A DNA stretch of 64,000 bases, taken from contig QEYB01000936.1 in the NCBI GenBank assembly GCA_017562135.1, forward strand, positions 496,001-560,000, written 5' to 3'. Below are positions 34,936-47,471 of this stretch, piece by piece. The translations under genes were made by a program, and so were the position numbers. The notes beneath the pieces were generated by a model, which did not search any database, was not told the origin of the DNA, and saw nothing but the letters and a program-made list of their open reading frames with translations. Numbering within the stretch: the stretch's first letter is position 1; every line of letters begins with the position of its first letter. Source of the DNA: Dipylidium caninum (taxonomy: Eukaryota; Platyhelminthes; Cestoda; Cyclophyllidea; Dipylidiidae).

Positions 34936-37048
34936 AGAATGCGGACTTTTTCTATCCCAACTTATTTGATTACTTGAAGTTTACATTTATCAGAAGGAAT
35001 AATCGAAAATGAAACAAAACTCATCCACCCAATGAGATTCAAGGGTTTTACCGAGCCCGTCCTCTCGTGATTGGCTTACCTCTGCCGGGCCAATGGGATG
35101 GAGATGCGTAAGCGAGTTCCCCAATCACTTCACGAGGCGACTCCTCAGTTTTCTCGAGTTCATAGTGGAGGGTTAGTGACAATGACCACTATCCGGCGGG
35201 CTATTAACGGGATGACAACCCTCCTGCCCGGCGTTGATTCGGTTCCCACGCTAATGGCAGACTAACTAGTCGGCTGTAAGGCTCCACGCCCCCCTCTGAC
35301 GTCAATTCGAGTCAGAGCTAAGTCATGCAGGTGGATCGATGCAAGCCGGCGTTGTCTGCCGACACAGAGGGGTCTGAACAACTCAATCACCCACCCATTT
35401 CGCATTCTTCCCTCTTTCGATTGCGGTTGGGGTTTAGTCACCTCCCCGCCCCTACCCCCTCTCATGCGGTCCAAGGCGCCATGACAATGTCCCTTATCGG
35501 GTGCGCCCCTGTCTGAACACCCAACCGTCAATCAAACTCACTCGGGGATGGTACTCAGACGGACACCCGCAGGTGGAACAACCGGACTAGCCTTAGTAGA
35601 AGCTGCACCGAGACGACAAGTGTCTGAACTACGCCCACGCCTATCACCTGGCCCCAGCCTCGAGCTTGGCGGTGTCACTGACAGGGGAAATTAGTCCACC
35701 CGTCAGAGTACCGACAGATCGAGGGGGGTGGGCTCTACCCGAATAGCGAATGAGCGTGAAGTGCAAATTCCCAGTCATTACAAAGCGGCTCGGAGAATCT
35801 CATCTCTTTTTAATCCCCAGAATGGATGACCCTCATACGTCGGTATGGGAACGCGTAGGTCATGACTGACGGCGGAGGACTCGGGCACCCAGCGATGAAG
35901 TTGGATATTCAAGATGAAGGAAACAAAGCCACCGGAGCGGCCCGTTGGCAGAAAAACAAGCATCCAAGTGGGCCAAGTGGATCCCGATTGCCATCCCGTG
36001 AACCGACGCTAACCACAGAGCCCACAAAGAGCCACAAAATGCCCTCCACTTGGTAATAAGTAGTAGATAACAAAAAGGCGAGTTCTCGATACACTACAGG
36101 GTGGCGATAGGAAGTGAGGAATGGCGATGAGGGTCCAGTTGTCAGTCGCACGACTCCTTGGGAAGGTCACGGAGATTGGGGCTCCCCTCCATCGTCGATC
36201 CAACTGAAAAGGAAGAGTGCCAGTCGCAGTAGACAAGGAATAGCATCATAAGAGACCAAGAAAAGTAAAAGCGTCGATCCACATATCGGTCTTCGCATTT
36301 ACGGTCAAAAGTCTACAACCGGATTCTACTCTGAGGCGGGAAATGAGCGTGGCCTTTCTTCCCTACCCAGTCGAGTCGGCAAGAAAACAAAGTAGCGTGG
36401 AGGTACCTTGTGGACGTGCTGGCTCGTGATTGGTCGGAAGTTGAATGGGACCTCGGGACACGACGACAGTGAAGAGGATTGACCGATCCCGGGTTTTCCC
36501 TACAGAGGGCAAACAGTTTCGCCGACCTCGTAAGATCCCTGACTCGTCGTGTCAGCCACGACCAGAAGAGAGTACGTCGTATAGGGCCTTGGGGGGTAGA
36601 AAAAGCAGACGCCTTGTCAATTAACTCCATCTACCATCCTCCAGCCTAATGAGAACACTGAAAGCGTCTAAAGCGATTATAAGACCTGATGGGCGTACCT
36701 TTAAAAAGCCGCCGAGAAAACATTCGATGGAGCGAGAGTCGCCGACTTCGTCGCAGGTACAGAGAGGAGTATACTGAACAAAGATGTGAAAATAAGAGAA
36801 GATGGTTAGCCAAGTTGTGTATGCGCACGCGCATGAGTGTGTGACAGAGGAGGAAGCCCGAAGGATGTAGCGGGGTGTCAGTCCACCTACCGGACAAAGT
36901 AGGTGGAATCAAACACTGTCCAAGAAACCACGGACAGAAGAACCAGTAAACAACCAATTTTACAGGGGTTGATCCTCTCCGTCTCTCTCCGAGTGGCACA
37001 CTACCGTGATGAGTAGGGGTGTCTTAAGGTATTTCGCAAACAAAATTG
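34936..37048. other. Convergent intergenic region after SARM1
   Basis: SARM1 and the Ig-like membrane gene converge here. No coding region could be supported. A possible extra 3' exon on the minus strand near 36710-36755 (followed by the donor-like AAAGGTACGC) is only a guess. The region is GC-richer than other spacers and has scattered short open frames. Confidence 0.45.
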
Positions 37049-39194
37049 CTACTTTAACTCAAGGTAGACTGACTTTGGCAAGAAAGAAGTGAGCCGAGGG
37101 GGTTCAACTCCAGTAAAGTTTAGCCTTGGTGGACAAAGAAGTTTGCCAAGTAGATGAAACAAACAATGAGGTCTTGCAGATGCTAAAGTTGCCTTCTCAC
37201 AATAGAATCTGGATTTGGACCACTTCAACTCTCGGCAGGACAGACAGCCAATGGCGGGACGGGGGGTGGAGCCGGTCCATCGTCCTGTAGTTTTACGGTC
37301 CACGTCCTCGCGCCGTTCCACCTCGACAGGACGAGTGAGTCCAAAGGGGCTGAAGTTATTGAACGCGGGCACATTGGCATAGTCGTGTCCACCGATGGTG
37401 AAGACTGGAAGTCGAGGATAGGCTATGCCTCGGAATTGACGCTTTCGACGTCGTCTTCGTGAGTAGAAGTTCCACAATATGACAACAACCATAAGCGGTA
37501 GAAGCACGATCTGGCAGGCGATCAGGGGGCCCAGCACCACGACTGTAGGAGGGGAAGAAGGCGGAGTGAATAAGGTTTACGTCAGGGTAGTGTAGGTGCG
37601 CCAACATCATCGTATCCCCATGCAAATGGGCGGAAAGGAGGGTCGTAACACCCACACACAAACGCACAGACTCCAGATTTATCGATCCAAATGTGTGTGT
37701 GTGCGTGTATGTCTGGTGGATTTGGAACCGGGACAACACGCGTGCACCCTGGACTCGATCAAGGTTACCTAAAACAGACAAAAGTACACCGCCACAACCT
37801 CACGGAGAAGGCGTCATGGCTTTGATTAACTCACATAGTCGACTTTTACTGTGGGGTGGACAATTTTGTGGGAGGAGACGACGATAAGCGAACTTCTCGA
37901 GGTAACGACACACCACAAATGGACTCTCAAAATGGCTCACATTGACTAAGACGCTCGCGACGAAGGCAGCGGAAGTCCCGACGACCTAGGAAGGGGAAAG
38001 GAGGACCTGAATTCAACTTCGTAGACGGGAGAAGCCCGAGTCGGGAGAGGTAAGACAAACTAACAGTGGAGTTGAGAAATGAAAGACGATCGGTGGGGAT
38101 ATCATGCCAGGAACCATTGTAATGATCCAGGTGTACAGGGAGGAATGTGAGGTACAGTTCTACGGGTTCCGCCGGAGCGCTACAGGTGACATTCACACTG
38201 GTGCAGTCGACGTGTGACAATGTTATATTTGGGGGTTCCATGAGGGACGCAATTTCTCGGAGGATCTCGGAGGAGTCGTACTCGGGGTCCAAAAATTCGT
38301 CTTCAGGAACTGGCAACAAAAGTCTGTGAAGAAATTGACTTTTAGAAGTGGGTAAACTGGCTAACTTTTCGGGATTGCCGGGCTGGTAGTAGAAGGCGCG
38401 AAAACTAAGACTTTCAGGGATCAGCCGCGAATTTACCCCAGGGTCGAAATGACAAGTGAAAGTTTTATTTAGAGGATGTTGTTGGAGCATTAGTACAGAA
38501 CCGTAGCAAACGGAATAGTCGGTGGTTATAGAGTCTCGGGAACATGGATAAAAGTAGTCGTGGGTTGGGAACTAAAACAACAGGACGATGACGAGAAAAT
38601 AAGCAGCAAGACTCACCTCATCGGGGGTGACTGGAATCTCTGTGTACTTGTTATCAGGGTAACTATAGGTCCAAGTTATTTTGAGATCGCTACGTTCGAC
38701 TGAGAGTGCAAGGTAGCATCCTAAGTCGACACCGGGTTGACTAAATGTGTACAGTCCGGAGGACGTAGAAAAGAAAATCCAAGACATATCGTCTAGAAGA
38801 ATGAGAGGAAAAAAAGCGTACCTGTCGGCAAATGCGAAACACGCGGATGTGCATCTTGAACCAGCACGAGAAAAGGCTCTGAGCATATTAAATCGGAACA
38901 GTATTGAAAAAAGCCAGAATCTGACTGCGCAGCACTATTAATTTTGAGACTCCCATTTGGGAATGTGGTCCATCGATCACTAAAGAAGATAAAATAGCGG
39001 TAGGCGTACTTTGATTTTCCGACTGGAGAGGCATTGTATGTCCAATTACCGACAAATACACCATCGTCATGTTGGGGAGGGTTCAAGAATATACTTTGAA
39101 GGTTATAATACACGGCGGTGTGTGACGCGTTTAAAAATGTTAATGAAAGGAGCCACACAGTAAACACGCTACGTGCCATATATAGATGAGGCAA
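37049..39194 (-). CDS. Unrecognised single-pass membrane protein with Ig-like ectodomain
   Basis: I do not recognise the family. Four exons on the minus strand (39194-38822, 38792-38617, 38571-37986, 37542-37049) join in phase to 542 codons, which supports the model. An N-terminal signal peptide is clear (MARSVFTVWLLSLTFLNASH; ATG at 39194 or 39179). The ectodomain has many N-glycosylation motifs (NWT, NKT, NIT, NVT, NGS, NST). It also has Ig-like features: SAAQSDSGFFQYC, and a cysteine followed by a tryptophan (GCYLALSVERSDLKITWTY). One transmembrane helix (LIACQIVLLPLMVVVILWNF) is followed by a stop-transfer RRRRRKR and a ~110-residue cytoplasmic tail. The first intron is 29 nt and the second 45 nt. 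Type I topology, so probably a cell-surface receptor or adhesion protein. Function unknown. Confidence 0.78.
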
Positions 39195-39513
39195 TTACAA
39201 AGGCGCTCGGGGAAACAGGTAAGACAAGGGCTTTCATAAGTGTTTCAGGGTCAGTGACCTTGGGTTATGATACACTAAAACCGCAAACAATTGTTGCGCA
39301 CTAATTATAGTATATAGTTCGTCACTGTGGTTAACGTCCAGACCACTTAGGATTTTATCGTTGTAGATAGAATTTCTGGGAGGTTAGAGGTGTATTTGGC
39401 AATCTTTTGCTTCCCTTTCACCCACTAATGACAAGAAATACAAACGCCCGACGGCCGCACTCCAAAACCACGCCCACACCCGCCGCCAATACCTCAACAT
39501 ACGCACTAAGGCT

Positions 39514-42500
39514 TTATTCCTGTACAGTGGAACCAGTACCACCAGCAAAGGCCTTCGAAGATTCACAATGAAATACAATTTTCGAGGACCCTGGCATCGC
39601 ACGGCATATATCTTCTTCTCTGATTCCTTGAATGAGGTGCTTCTCCAGATCAGTCGCCGCTTTGTCCATTGTAAAGTGGTGAATTGCCAACTTTGTAACT
39701 ATTCAACAAAGAAAAGAGAACTAAATTTAGCGACTAGTCAAGGTTAAATCCAAATTCATTCTTAAATGTGACTCACTCTTCCCCCTTTTCTGCGTCCCTG
39801 GCATCAATTTTGCCTTATATTTAAACTTCTGCAAAGCATCGTATGGTGCACAAATAGGTAGGGCAAACAGAAGACTATCTTCTGATGTTGGCTGTCCCGT
39901 TAGGTTCTCTAAAGTAGAAATCGCCTCCATCTCACCCACCGTATCGTCCGCTGGCACATCTTCTCCCAATTCCAACGCTACCACAGATTCATCAGCTACT
40001 TTTTCACTCCCTACCGGTGATTGTTCTCTCTCCTTCCCCTCCTCATCAGATGACTGAGTGCCTTCCTCTTCATCCTTTTGCTCCTCTTTTTCCACATATT
40101 CTTCTACCTCTTCCAGGACGCGTGGCTGTTTGCCAACCTCATGAACCGTACTCAACTTTGCGTTAGCGCCCTGAAGGATCTTCAGTCGCATTTGCCGTTC
40201 CTCCTCGTCCTGATCCGCATACTTCTGCTTGATTCTCTTTAGCTTGGCCTTTTGCCCGCGCTTTAAGGCCTTCAGACCTGTAGTTTTTAACTTCTCGCTA
40301 GTCTGAATTTTCGACGGTTGAATTGTCCTGGAATTTGGTTTTTTGGCCATTGGTTCTATTTTCAATTTGGTTTTTGGAATCCTAGGAAGGTTAACCGTCA
40401 ACAGATTACACAATACCTACATGCGTGAATAATTCCAGTGCAAGAGAAATAGCGCGAAATGAGTCCAAACTTAGTCGTCAGATTAGTATTTATACAATTG
40501 AAAAAAGTTATCAAACTTAGGTAACTTGGAGGGTGTAGTGGTGATTTTATGAAAAACCCTCGGAACGAGTATAATTGACTGCGAAGTAACACCGCCCGAA
40601 GAGCGATAACACAATAAGAACTGTCAAATTTGAAGGTATCTCCAAGGACTAGAGCCACGTTTAACTCACCGGTTTATATTCATGTTTAGAGTTACATTCC
40701 CAAAGGCCTTTGAAACCGCATTTTCCATTTCCTCATCATTCGCATCATTGCCAACGTCTGCTTGGCTTAACGCCTCGAATCCCTTTGTGATGACGTTCTC
40801 TTTTGCCACAGCCTCTAAGTCAATACAACGTTCTCCCCTGTGCCGTTCCACAGAATCCTCACCGAGCTGATTGGGGGTTAGAGATTCAATGTTAGCAGAC
40901 GAAGCGAAATCGACTTTACTAAACAGTCTCTAAGTGGCTAGGCGAGAGCACGTTTTACTCAAAGGTTAGTGTATGATCTAAGTTAATCTCTTCCCGTCGA
41001 ACCTCATGCAGAATAAAATTACCTTGAAGAGAATACCAATACCATAGGTGAGGTGAAACAGGGGCAAGACATTCTTCCTCCCTCTAATAACAAAGGATCC
41101 CGTAGATATGTACTCTCCAGACGGCGCCGTCTTTGAGACCTGGTGATATCGTACCCACCAAGCGTTGGTAATGACTTTGGCTGCCCAGGCGTTACTCAGA
41201 GCAACCGCCATTTGACCCGCCTCGATTAGAGTGCGCATTGGAGGTTGAGGTAGAATGTCTCTGACATTTTCAGGCTCTGCAAGGATTTACGAAAGAACAA
41301 AATGGCAAATTGTGCATAAAATGCATAGATATTACAGAGGCTGAACGCTCATGGCGAAGGTGGTGCTGTGCGAGGGGTGGAAAGGCGTGTGCGTACATAA
41401 AGGATGGAGGCTGAGGTAATGCCGCGAAGTGGATTGTCAATGAAAAAAACACTAAATGAATTTCGCGGAGAAAAATAGTGGCGGCAACTGATTACCTTCG
41501 GCAGACGTCTCACAGGCCATGAGAGGTCGCGCCTTGACAATGACACTGCTGGCACCGCGGACATCGGCATGCACGTAAATATCGTGTTCGCGAAAATAGC
41601 GTTTAATGAGGTTCTCGTTTTGTATGGCATCACGACCTCCCAAGACGAGGTAGTTATCCGAGCTGATGAACCAGTGAAACTTTTCAAACCTAAAACAACC
41701 AATGAGTGCAAGGGTGGAGCTTCAGATAGGTCTTTCCGAATTTCAACGCAGGATGTTTACGTCACTGTCTTAGAAATCCCATCACACTAATACAACTGGT
41801 GAAGGCATGTGCTCGCGCGCTTTAAAATAAAACGAGACCTAAACTAGGCGCCAAAAATGACATCAAGAAGGGAAGGGAGTCACGATGACAGAAAAAGATT
41901 CGTACGAGAATTATGAGTGGAATTAGAAAGGAAATTGCCATAAGATGACCAGTCGGATACGGAAAAGACCCTCATAAGATGGCCATTACATTAAAACAAT
42001 GCTAACATGTATAATATAAACTCACCAAAAAGGTTTTCGTGTTTTCACCAACTTGGGAATACCACGGGCAGCTTGTCGTGTCTTTTCCGCCTTCTTCATA
42101 GCCGCCTTGAGAGCCTACAAATATGCGGGGTGGAGAAACAATGGACATTCAGGTTAGAGGTACACGGGCAAATAAGAGTGTCAAAAAAGAAGATTTGCCC
42201 CATACTCACAGTTTTCGTACCGGCAATAGTCTTTTGCTCCTTAGCTTCAGCTTGACGTCTATGGGTGTAGTACCTTCAAGTGGCACTGAGGTAATAGTAC
42301 AGTTGGATGCGAATTGAAAGAGACAGTTAAAGTAGCTTACTTTTTGGCATTTTGAAAAGCTGTGCAATCAAGATCGACAAGGACATCTTGGGCGAGTACA
42401 ACCTCATCCTCCGCACCATCTTCGGCGTATGGATCACTCAGATGTAAAACAGCCTGATTAGAGGCCAGTTGTAAGCGTACAATACAATTTGCCACAGGAT

Positions 42501-44029
42501 CATCACCACGCTCTTTCTGTTTCTCCAATACGTCTTCTAACACCGTCCAACTAGTCTGGTTGGCTATGGCTGAGTTCAGTGTCATTATTACATTGTCAAC
42601 CAAATCAATATTCATTTCAAGAAGGTGTGCCTTCTGATTATCAGCTATCTGTTCTTCTTTTAGAGCACGTAACCTTTTTTCTTGATCCCGTTTAATATTA
42701 TCCAATTTCTTATTGGCACTCTTCTCCTACAAAGGTGATGTCGTAAGCCAAGGTAAACATACGTTCTGCACAACATTAACTTCATTGCGTCGGATCTCCA
42801 AACTAGAGTAGAATTCATCCACGGCTTTGTTGAACGTTGGGAAATCCAGCCCCGGTTTTGAGGCCAAATGAGCGAAACGAAGAGGATAATATGAATCATA
42901 TCTACGAAGGTAACAATACCAAATTCGTCTAACTTGATAAATTTTCCATCTTCTGTCGGATTTGGGGTACCAAAAACGACTGCGGATGGACAAGGAGTAA
43001 TCCCATTTGCGGGAGGCATTTCGTAAAGATGAAGAAGGACTTCACGAAGAGCTGTAGCAATTTTTTTGCTGTAGGCGATACGGCAGTCATCCGAAAATAA
43101 TGATGTAGGACAACCAGTTTCAGCGTTCATAACCACGGTTAGACTCTTAGATTTTGATAAACCGGCCAGAAAACAACAGTGCTCGATTAAATTCGTACCA
43201 TAAGCTAACAGAAAAAGTTAGGAATGGCGAAAGAAACTCACAAAAGGCATTGCTTAGTACGGAGACGACGGATGGAATTTGCGACTGTTCAGTGAGTTCA
43301 GAACCACTCCAAGGACCCCGAGCATTTTCTAAAAGATCGTTAATGGTCTTAACGAGCTTCTCGACGATAGAAGAGTCTTTTAAATCGACAAGAGATTCGG
43401 GGATGGGTCTACACAATTCTACCGGAAAACGTTCGCGCGTGGCGTATCTTACATCCTGATCAGCGTCTGTTCTTGTGCGAAGTAAATTTAGAATGATATA
43501 ATTGGCATCAGTTAAGAAGATATTTCCCTACAAAATTATACAGAAACGGGGCAGACTTTGCCATAAAGCTCGACCAGAACATGGAAAGCGTATTCACCAA
43601 AACCGAAGGTAATATCTACAATGCGGTCAATGCCCAATTGTCGAATATCCGATATTTTTTTGTTTTTGATGTGTTTACGAAGCTATTTGGCGAAATAGAT
43701 TGTATTAAACAAATGTTACTTTCATGGTAAAACCCAGCGGCATGGTGGTTTTCGGCCATGAAAAGGATGTTAGGTGCATTCTGACTCCGGACTCAATAAG
43801 AAGAAACGGTTTCTCATCAGAATTGGAACTAATACGGGGAAATGAGAAAAAGAAGAGAACAAACCTGGAAAGTTTCAGTAAATACGTTTTGTTATTGACA
43901 TCGTAAGCATTAACTAAACGATATCCAATAATACTAGCAAGTAGAAGATATGGGCAAAGAACAGGAATACCTTCTTCTCAGCTCCGCAACGATCGCAATG
44001 ACATCAAAGGTTTCGAATCGAAGCTTCAT
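39514..44029 (-). CDS. NEMF: NEMF/Rqc2 (ribosome-associated quality control factor)
   Basis: NEMF binds 60S subunits carrying stalled peptidyl-tRNA, recruits Listerin and directs C-terminal tailing. First exons (minus): 44029-43971, 43933-43865, 43828-43720, 43682-43557, 43527-43242. The NFACT-N start MKLRFETFD keeps D9, and GIDRIVD places D98-R99 exactly where yeast Rqc2 has its tailing residues. Later come YGTNLIEHC, a coiled-coil middle ([18 protein letters not shown]; near 42705), NFACT-R ([28 protein letters not shown]; about 41640-41500), then [30 protein letters not shown] (41240-41040), an acidic/basic linker (40413-39950), [18 protein letters not shown], and a final exon ending [13 protein letters not shown] (stop 39514-39516). 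At least four introns are 29-37 nt. Nearly full-length relative to the family. DPY30 lies upstream in the same orientation. Confidence 0.94.
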
Positions 44030-44776
44030 GTCACAAAATGGGCAGTCCACACGCCCAAGCAAATCAAAGCGCCCGAGTGTTTCGGAGAAGATTCAAACAG
44101 AACTCATTAAAGATGAACAAGAGCTATGAATACTTTATGCAATTAGAATCTCACGTTTTATATACACCAAAATACACTTAAGTAAATTTCAGTGGAATAG
44201 AGCACGGGATCAATTGATCTACCTGATATTTTCAACCAACGCCCCACTCATGATGTTTACGATGAGCGGTCAGCCACCACTGAATTCCGGCAACCCTGCC
44301 GAATACAGCCAATAAAGCAGCAAATGCCGCAAGCGTTGTTGAACTCTCCTCCAAGTTTGCATCGACTAAATTACCCTCCCACACGATTTTGGAACAAACT
44401 TAATAATTACGGACAAACATCGACTAATTTCCTTTCCTCAAGTGCGAAGGCTCAGTTCTGTCAAGACGGAAAAACGGGCCACAGTTTCAGCAAAGTTAAT
44501 TCGACAAACCATTCCTTCAATGTGTTAAACTACCGCGAACACAACTGAACCCAGAGAAATGAGTAATAAAAGCGGTCAAGACCGTCTGTACGGCTTTATT
44601 ACTTCCTAAAAAGAACCACGCACTTTTGTTGAAAAAACACAAGACCCTGACCCTCTACTCGATTTGAGAACAATCAATAAACTAACCGAAGGGCGATTAC
44701 CACGACTATTTGAGTGCCAACAATGATAAGGGCCCTAAAACTAATGTGTTACTGTAACAGCACACAAACGTAAGTA
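44030..44776. other. Spacer between DPY30 and NEMF
   Basis: Both flanking genes are on the minus strand. This spacer should hold the NEMF promoter and the DPY30 3' UTR. A plus-strand frame at 44324-44548 is not supported. Confidence 0.5.
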
Positions 44777-45275
44777 TCACGAATCGACATTGATGGGGAA
44801 GAGCGGTGTCGAACACCATCCAGCGGCATGCTGATGGCGAAACATTTCGTCAGAACACCCAACAAAATGTGAATGCATCAAGAACAAAATGATTCCATTA
44901 TTTTCATCAATATGTGGATGGGGTAGATAATAAAATGGGGTTCGCTGATTTAATGTTGCATAATACAAAGCGTATTCTACAAAGTGTCTGCGCATGTTAC
45001 ATGTCGTCGACCAATTTGTGCGCTGTTTACGACGCACTAAGTATCTCCCCCCGTGTGCGTGTTGCAAGAGATAATTTGCCAAGGCTTCCACGGGGTTTGC
45101 CGGCCTTGACGCTAATATAAATATGACGAACAAAAGTGTACCTTTCTTTCGCAATAACGGTTAGAGCCTGCATGAGAATGGGAACAACGGTGCGATCCAG
45201 ATATGGCCGAGTATCCAGGTATCTCAAGTCATCTCTTGACGGCTCATCACGTTTTTCGCATTGGCTCCCAGACAT
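44777..45275 (-). CDS. DPY30: DPY30, core subunit of COMPASS/MLL methyltransferase complexes
   Basis: DPY30 dimers bind ASH2L and support histone H3 lysine-4 methylation. Exon 1 (45275-45142) encodes the start and the first half of the Dpy-30 motif ([20 protein letters not shown]). A 37-nt intron follows, and exon 2 (45104 onward) continues [18 protein letters not shown]. The join AG+G restores arginine exactly where the family has it. Known DPY30 proteins end soon after this helix (human 99 aa). Here the open frame runs on for about 65 residues, giving 153 aa, with no similarity that I recognise. The tail may be real, or an unrecognised intron may begin at a donor such as TTA/GTGCGT. The gene is divergent from MRG15, 313 bp away. 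Confidence 0.9.
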
Positions 45276-45588
45276 TATTCCCTATGGGGATTGTAATGTC
45301 GTCTAAAACGTTTGACAGAAACTAATGGCGGCTCGACAGTCTCTCCGACGGGCTCAAACTTGATTTGCCCTCCAATCGCTCGTAATGTTTTGTAATGATT
45401 AGCTATTTAATTTAAATTTATTATAATATTTTCTACCAAAAAATTTAAATTTTTAAATTTTTTGTATTTTAAATAAATTATTTTGCTTTAAATTTTAGAA
45501 CTGATTTAAAACACGCCCCGAGTTCGTTGATTGGCTGGCCTTTTAATATACTAATAGAGGCCGCCGTATCGTCAGTTCGTCCTCTGAC
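45276..45588. promoter_or_regulatory. Candidate bidirectional promoter, DPY30 / MRG15
   Basis: Only 313 bp separate the two start codons, which face away from each other. The middle (about 45400-45500) is very AT-rich with TTTAAATT-like runs; the flanks are GC-richer. Both products act in histone modification, so co-regulation is plausible. No transcription start was mapped. The promoter call rests on geometry. Confidence 0.6.
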
Positions 45589-47471
45589 ATGTCGACTAAA
45601 AGGGGACCGGCTAAGTACGAAACGGGCGAAAAGGTCCTTTGTTTCCACGGGCCTCTCTTATACCATGCCAAGGTATATTGCATTTACCGTCGATGTTCTC
45701 TGCCTGCAACGATTATTTTATATTGATAAAACATTACTTCGTCATTGGCTAACGGTATCCCTTAATGTCTAGAGATCAATTTTTTTAGATTTTAGATGTG
45801 AAGGTGGAGGAAGATGAATATCAGTATTTCGTTCATTATCAGGGCTGGAACAAAAAGTATGTTTTCATCGGCTCGCCCGTATTCACATTTCAGTTGGGAT
45901 GAGTGGGTAAAAGAAGAAAGAATGTTTAAGTGCGATGCTGAGGGACTAAAGATGCAAAAGGACGTCGAGAGACTAGCGTCAGTTCATTATTTTGTGTTTG
46001 TATATCAGCTACATTCTGTAGGACATCTGGGAAGAAGCTAAAAGTTTTGCGGAAATCAGATTTGAAGAAGCAACCTTACCCTCCTCCGGAGGTCATTGAG
46101 CACATAGGGATAGCCATGGAATCAATGAGTGGTGAGTTTTCTTCATATCTCTGCTCCGTAATCTTCCGTACTCTTTACTGTTAATGTTATGCTTATAATT
46201 TTATACTTCTTAGTTATTCATGTACGAATTGTTGGTGTTAAAATCGTCCCTCAGAGTCGGTTGAATGAGCTTGATGTTAGGTAACTTTTAGTTTGCTTTG
46301 GACTTTGCCAAATCTTCCCTTTTATCCTTTAACTTTTCCGGCTTACTGAAGGCCCTGAAAGTCCTAAGGTTGAGGAGCCCGAAACTCTTGACACTGGCGA
46401 CTCTGTTTCCCACACTCCCCAGGTGTCGGTCAAGCCGGAAGAACAATCTCAGGTTTTACCTCCACCGAAAGCTCCACCCATCACTGCTACCGGCGGTGGT
46501 AGTCGCAAGCGCAGATCTCGTTCAATCGCCAGCATTACTGGTGAATCTGTAAGGATCATGTTAGCTTATTTCTCATTAACTTTTATTCCTGCTATCGAGC
46601 TGTTACTTTTTGATTAGGATGAAGGACTATTGAAGCGCCCGCGTCTCAAAGTCCCTTTAACGGATACCCTTAAAGCTTGGCTTGTGGATGATTGGGACCT
46701 AACTACCAAACAATCTCGAGTAATTCATCGTCCACTTCACTGTACTGAAACCTTTATGAGTAGTATACCATTTGCTTTCTAATATTTGACTTTTACGCCC
46801 TAAAACTCCTTCACTGACATCACCTCCCTTAGCTTGTTAGTCTTCCCGCGCGGAAATCTATAGTCAACGTATTTGAAGAATACCTCGATCAGGGTAAATT
46901 GCTGCACTCTGCGAGTGCCGCTACTGCATCGGCCGCTATCTCGCAACCGTCCTTCAATGTGACCCAGGAGTTTCGACGAGAATTCGTAAACGGATTGAAG
47001 GTGAACTTCAATTTCATCTTGGGCTCCCAATTACTGTACAAATTTGAACGTCCCCAATATGCTGAACTACTAAAGTCGCATCCGGGGCTCGAGATGGTCG
47101 AACTGTACGGACCTATGCATCTACTTCGACTACTCGGTAACGTTTCTTCTCACCGCTTTCGATATGTGACTTAAGTAATCTATCCTACCATTTAAGTGTC
47201 TTCTTGTATTCTTTCCAGTCAAATTGAAAGACCTGATAACGTTCTTGAAAGTTGACTCTACCAGTCTCGAGGTGCTAGAAGCCGTGGCTGCCGATTTTGT
47301 CGGGTAAATAGATTACACACTGGGTCATATGGCAGGGATATGATCTTCACATAATTCACCCTACTGTCCTTTATTATGCCTAGATTTTTGGACAAGAATC
47401 ATGAGATTTACTTCAACCTGGAGGATTATGTATGTGCTACGCCTGACTACTTGCGTGCTGCTATGTGCTGA
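45589..47471 (+). CDS. MORF4L1: MRG15/MORF4L1 chromodomain protein
   Basis: MRG15 reads methylated H3K36 and is a subunit of NuA4/Tip60 and Sin3-type complexes. Nine exons with canonical sites and consistent phases: 45589-45672, 45789-45856, 45894-45977, 46022-46131, 46352-46548, 46618-46719, 46833-47136, 47219-47303, 47384-47471. Together they give 373 aa plus stop. Residues 1-60 form the chromodomain (EKVLCFHGPLLYHAK; YFVHYQGWNKNWDEW). The aromatic cage is intact: Y25, Y45, W48 and W52 match human Y26, Y46, W49 and W53. A basic, Ser/Pro-rich linker follows (GGGSRKRRSRS). The MRG domain includes LKAWLVDDWDL, LGSQLLYKFERPQYAELL and YGPMHLLRLL, and the protein ends near EDYVCATPDYLRAAMC. Length and domain order are typical of the family. 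Confidence 0.95.

Noticed and set aside
35071..36236. Several short frames on both strands between SARM1 and the membrane-protein gene
   Set aside because: No coding texture or splice sites; they overlap each other on opposite strands.
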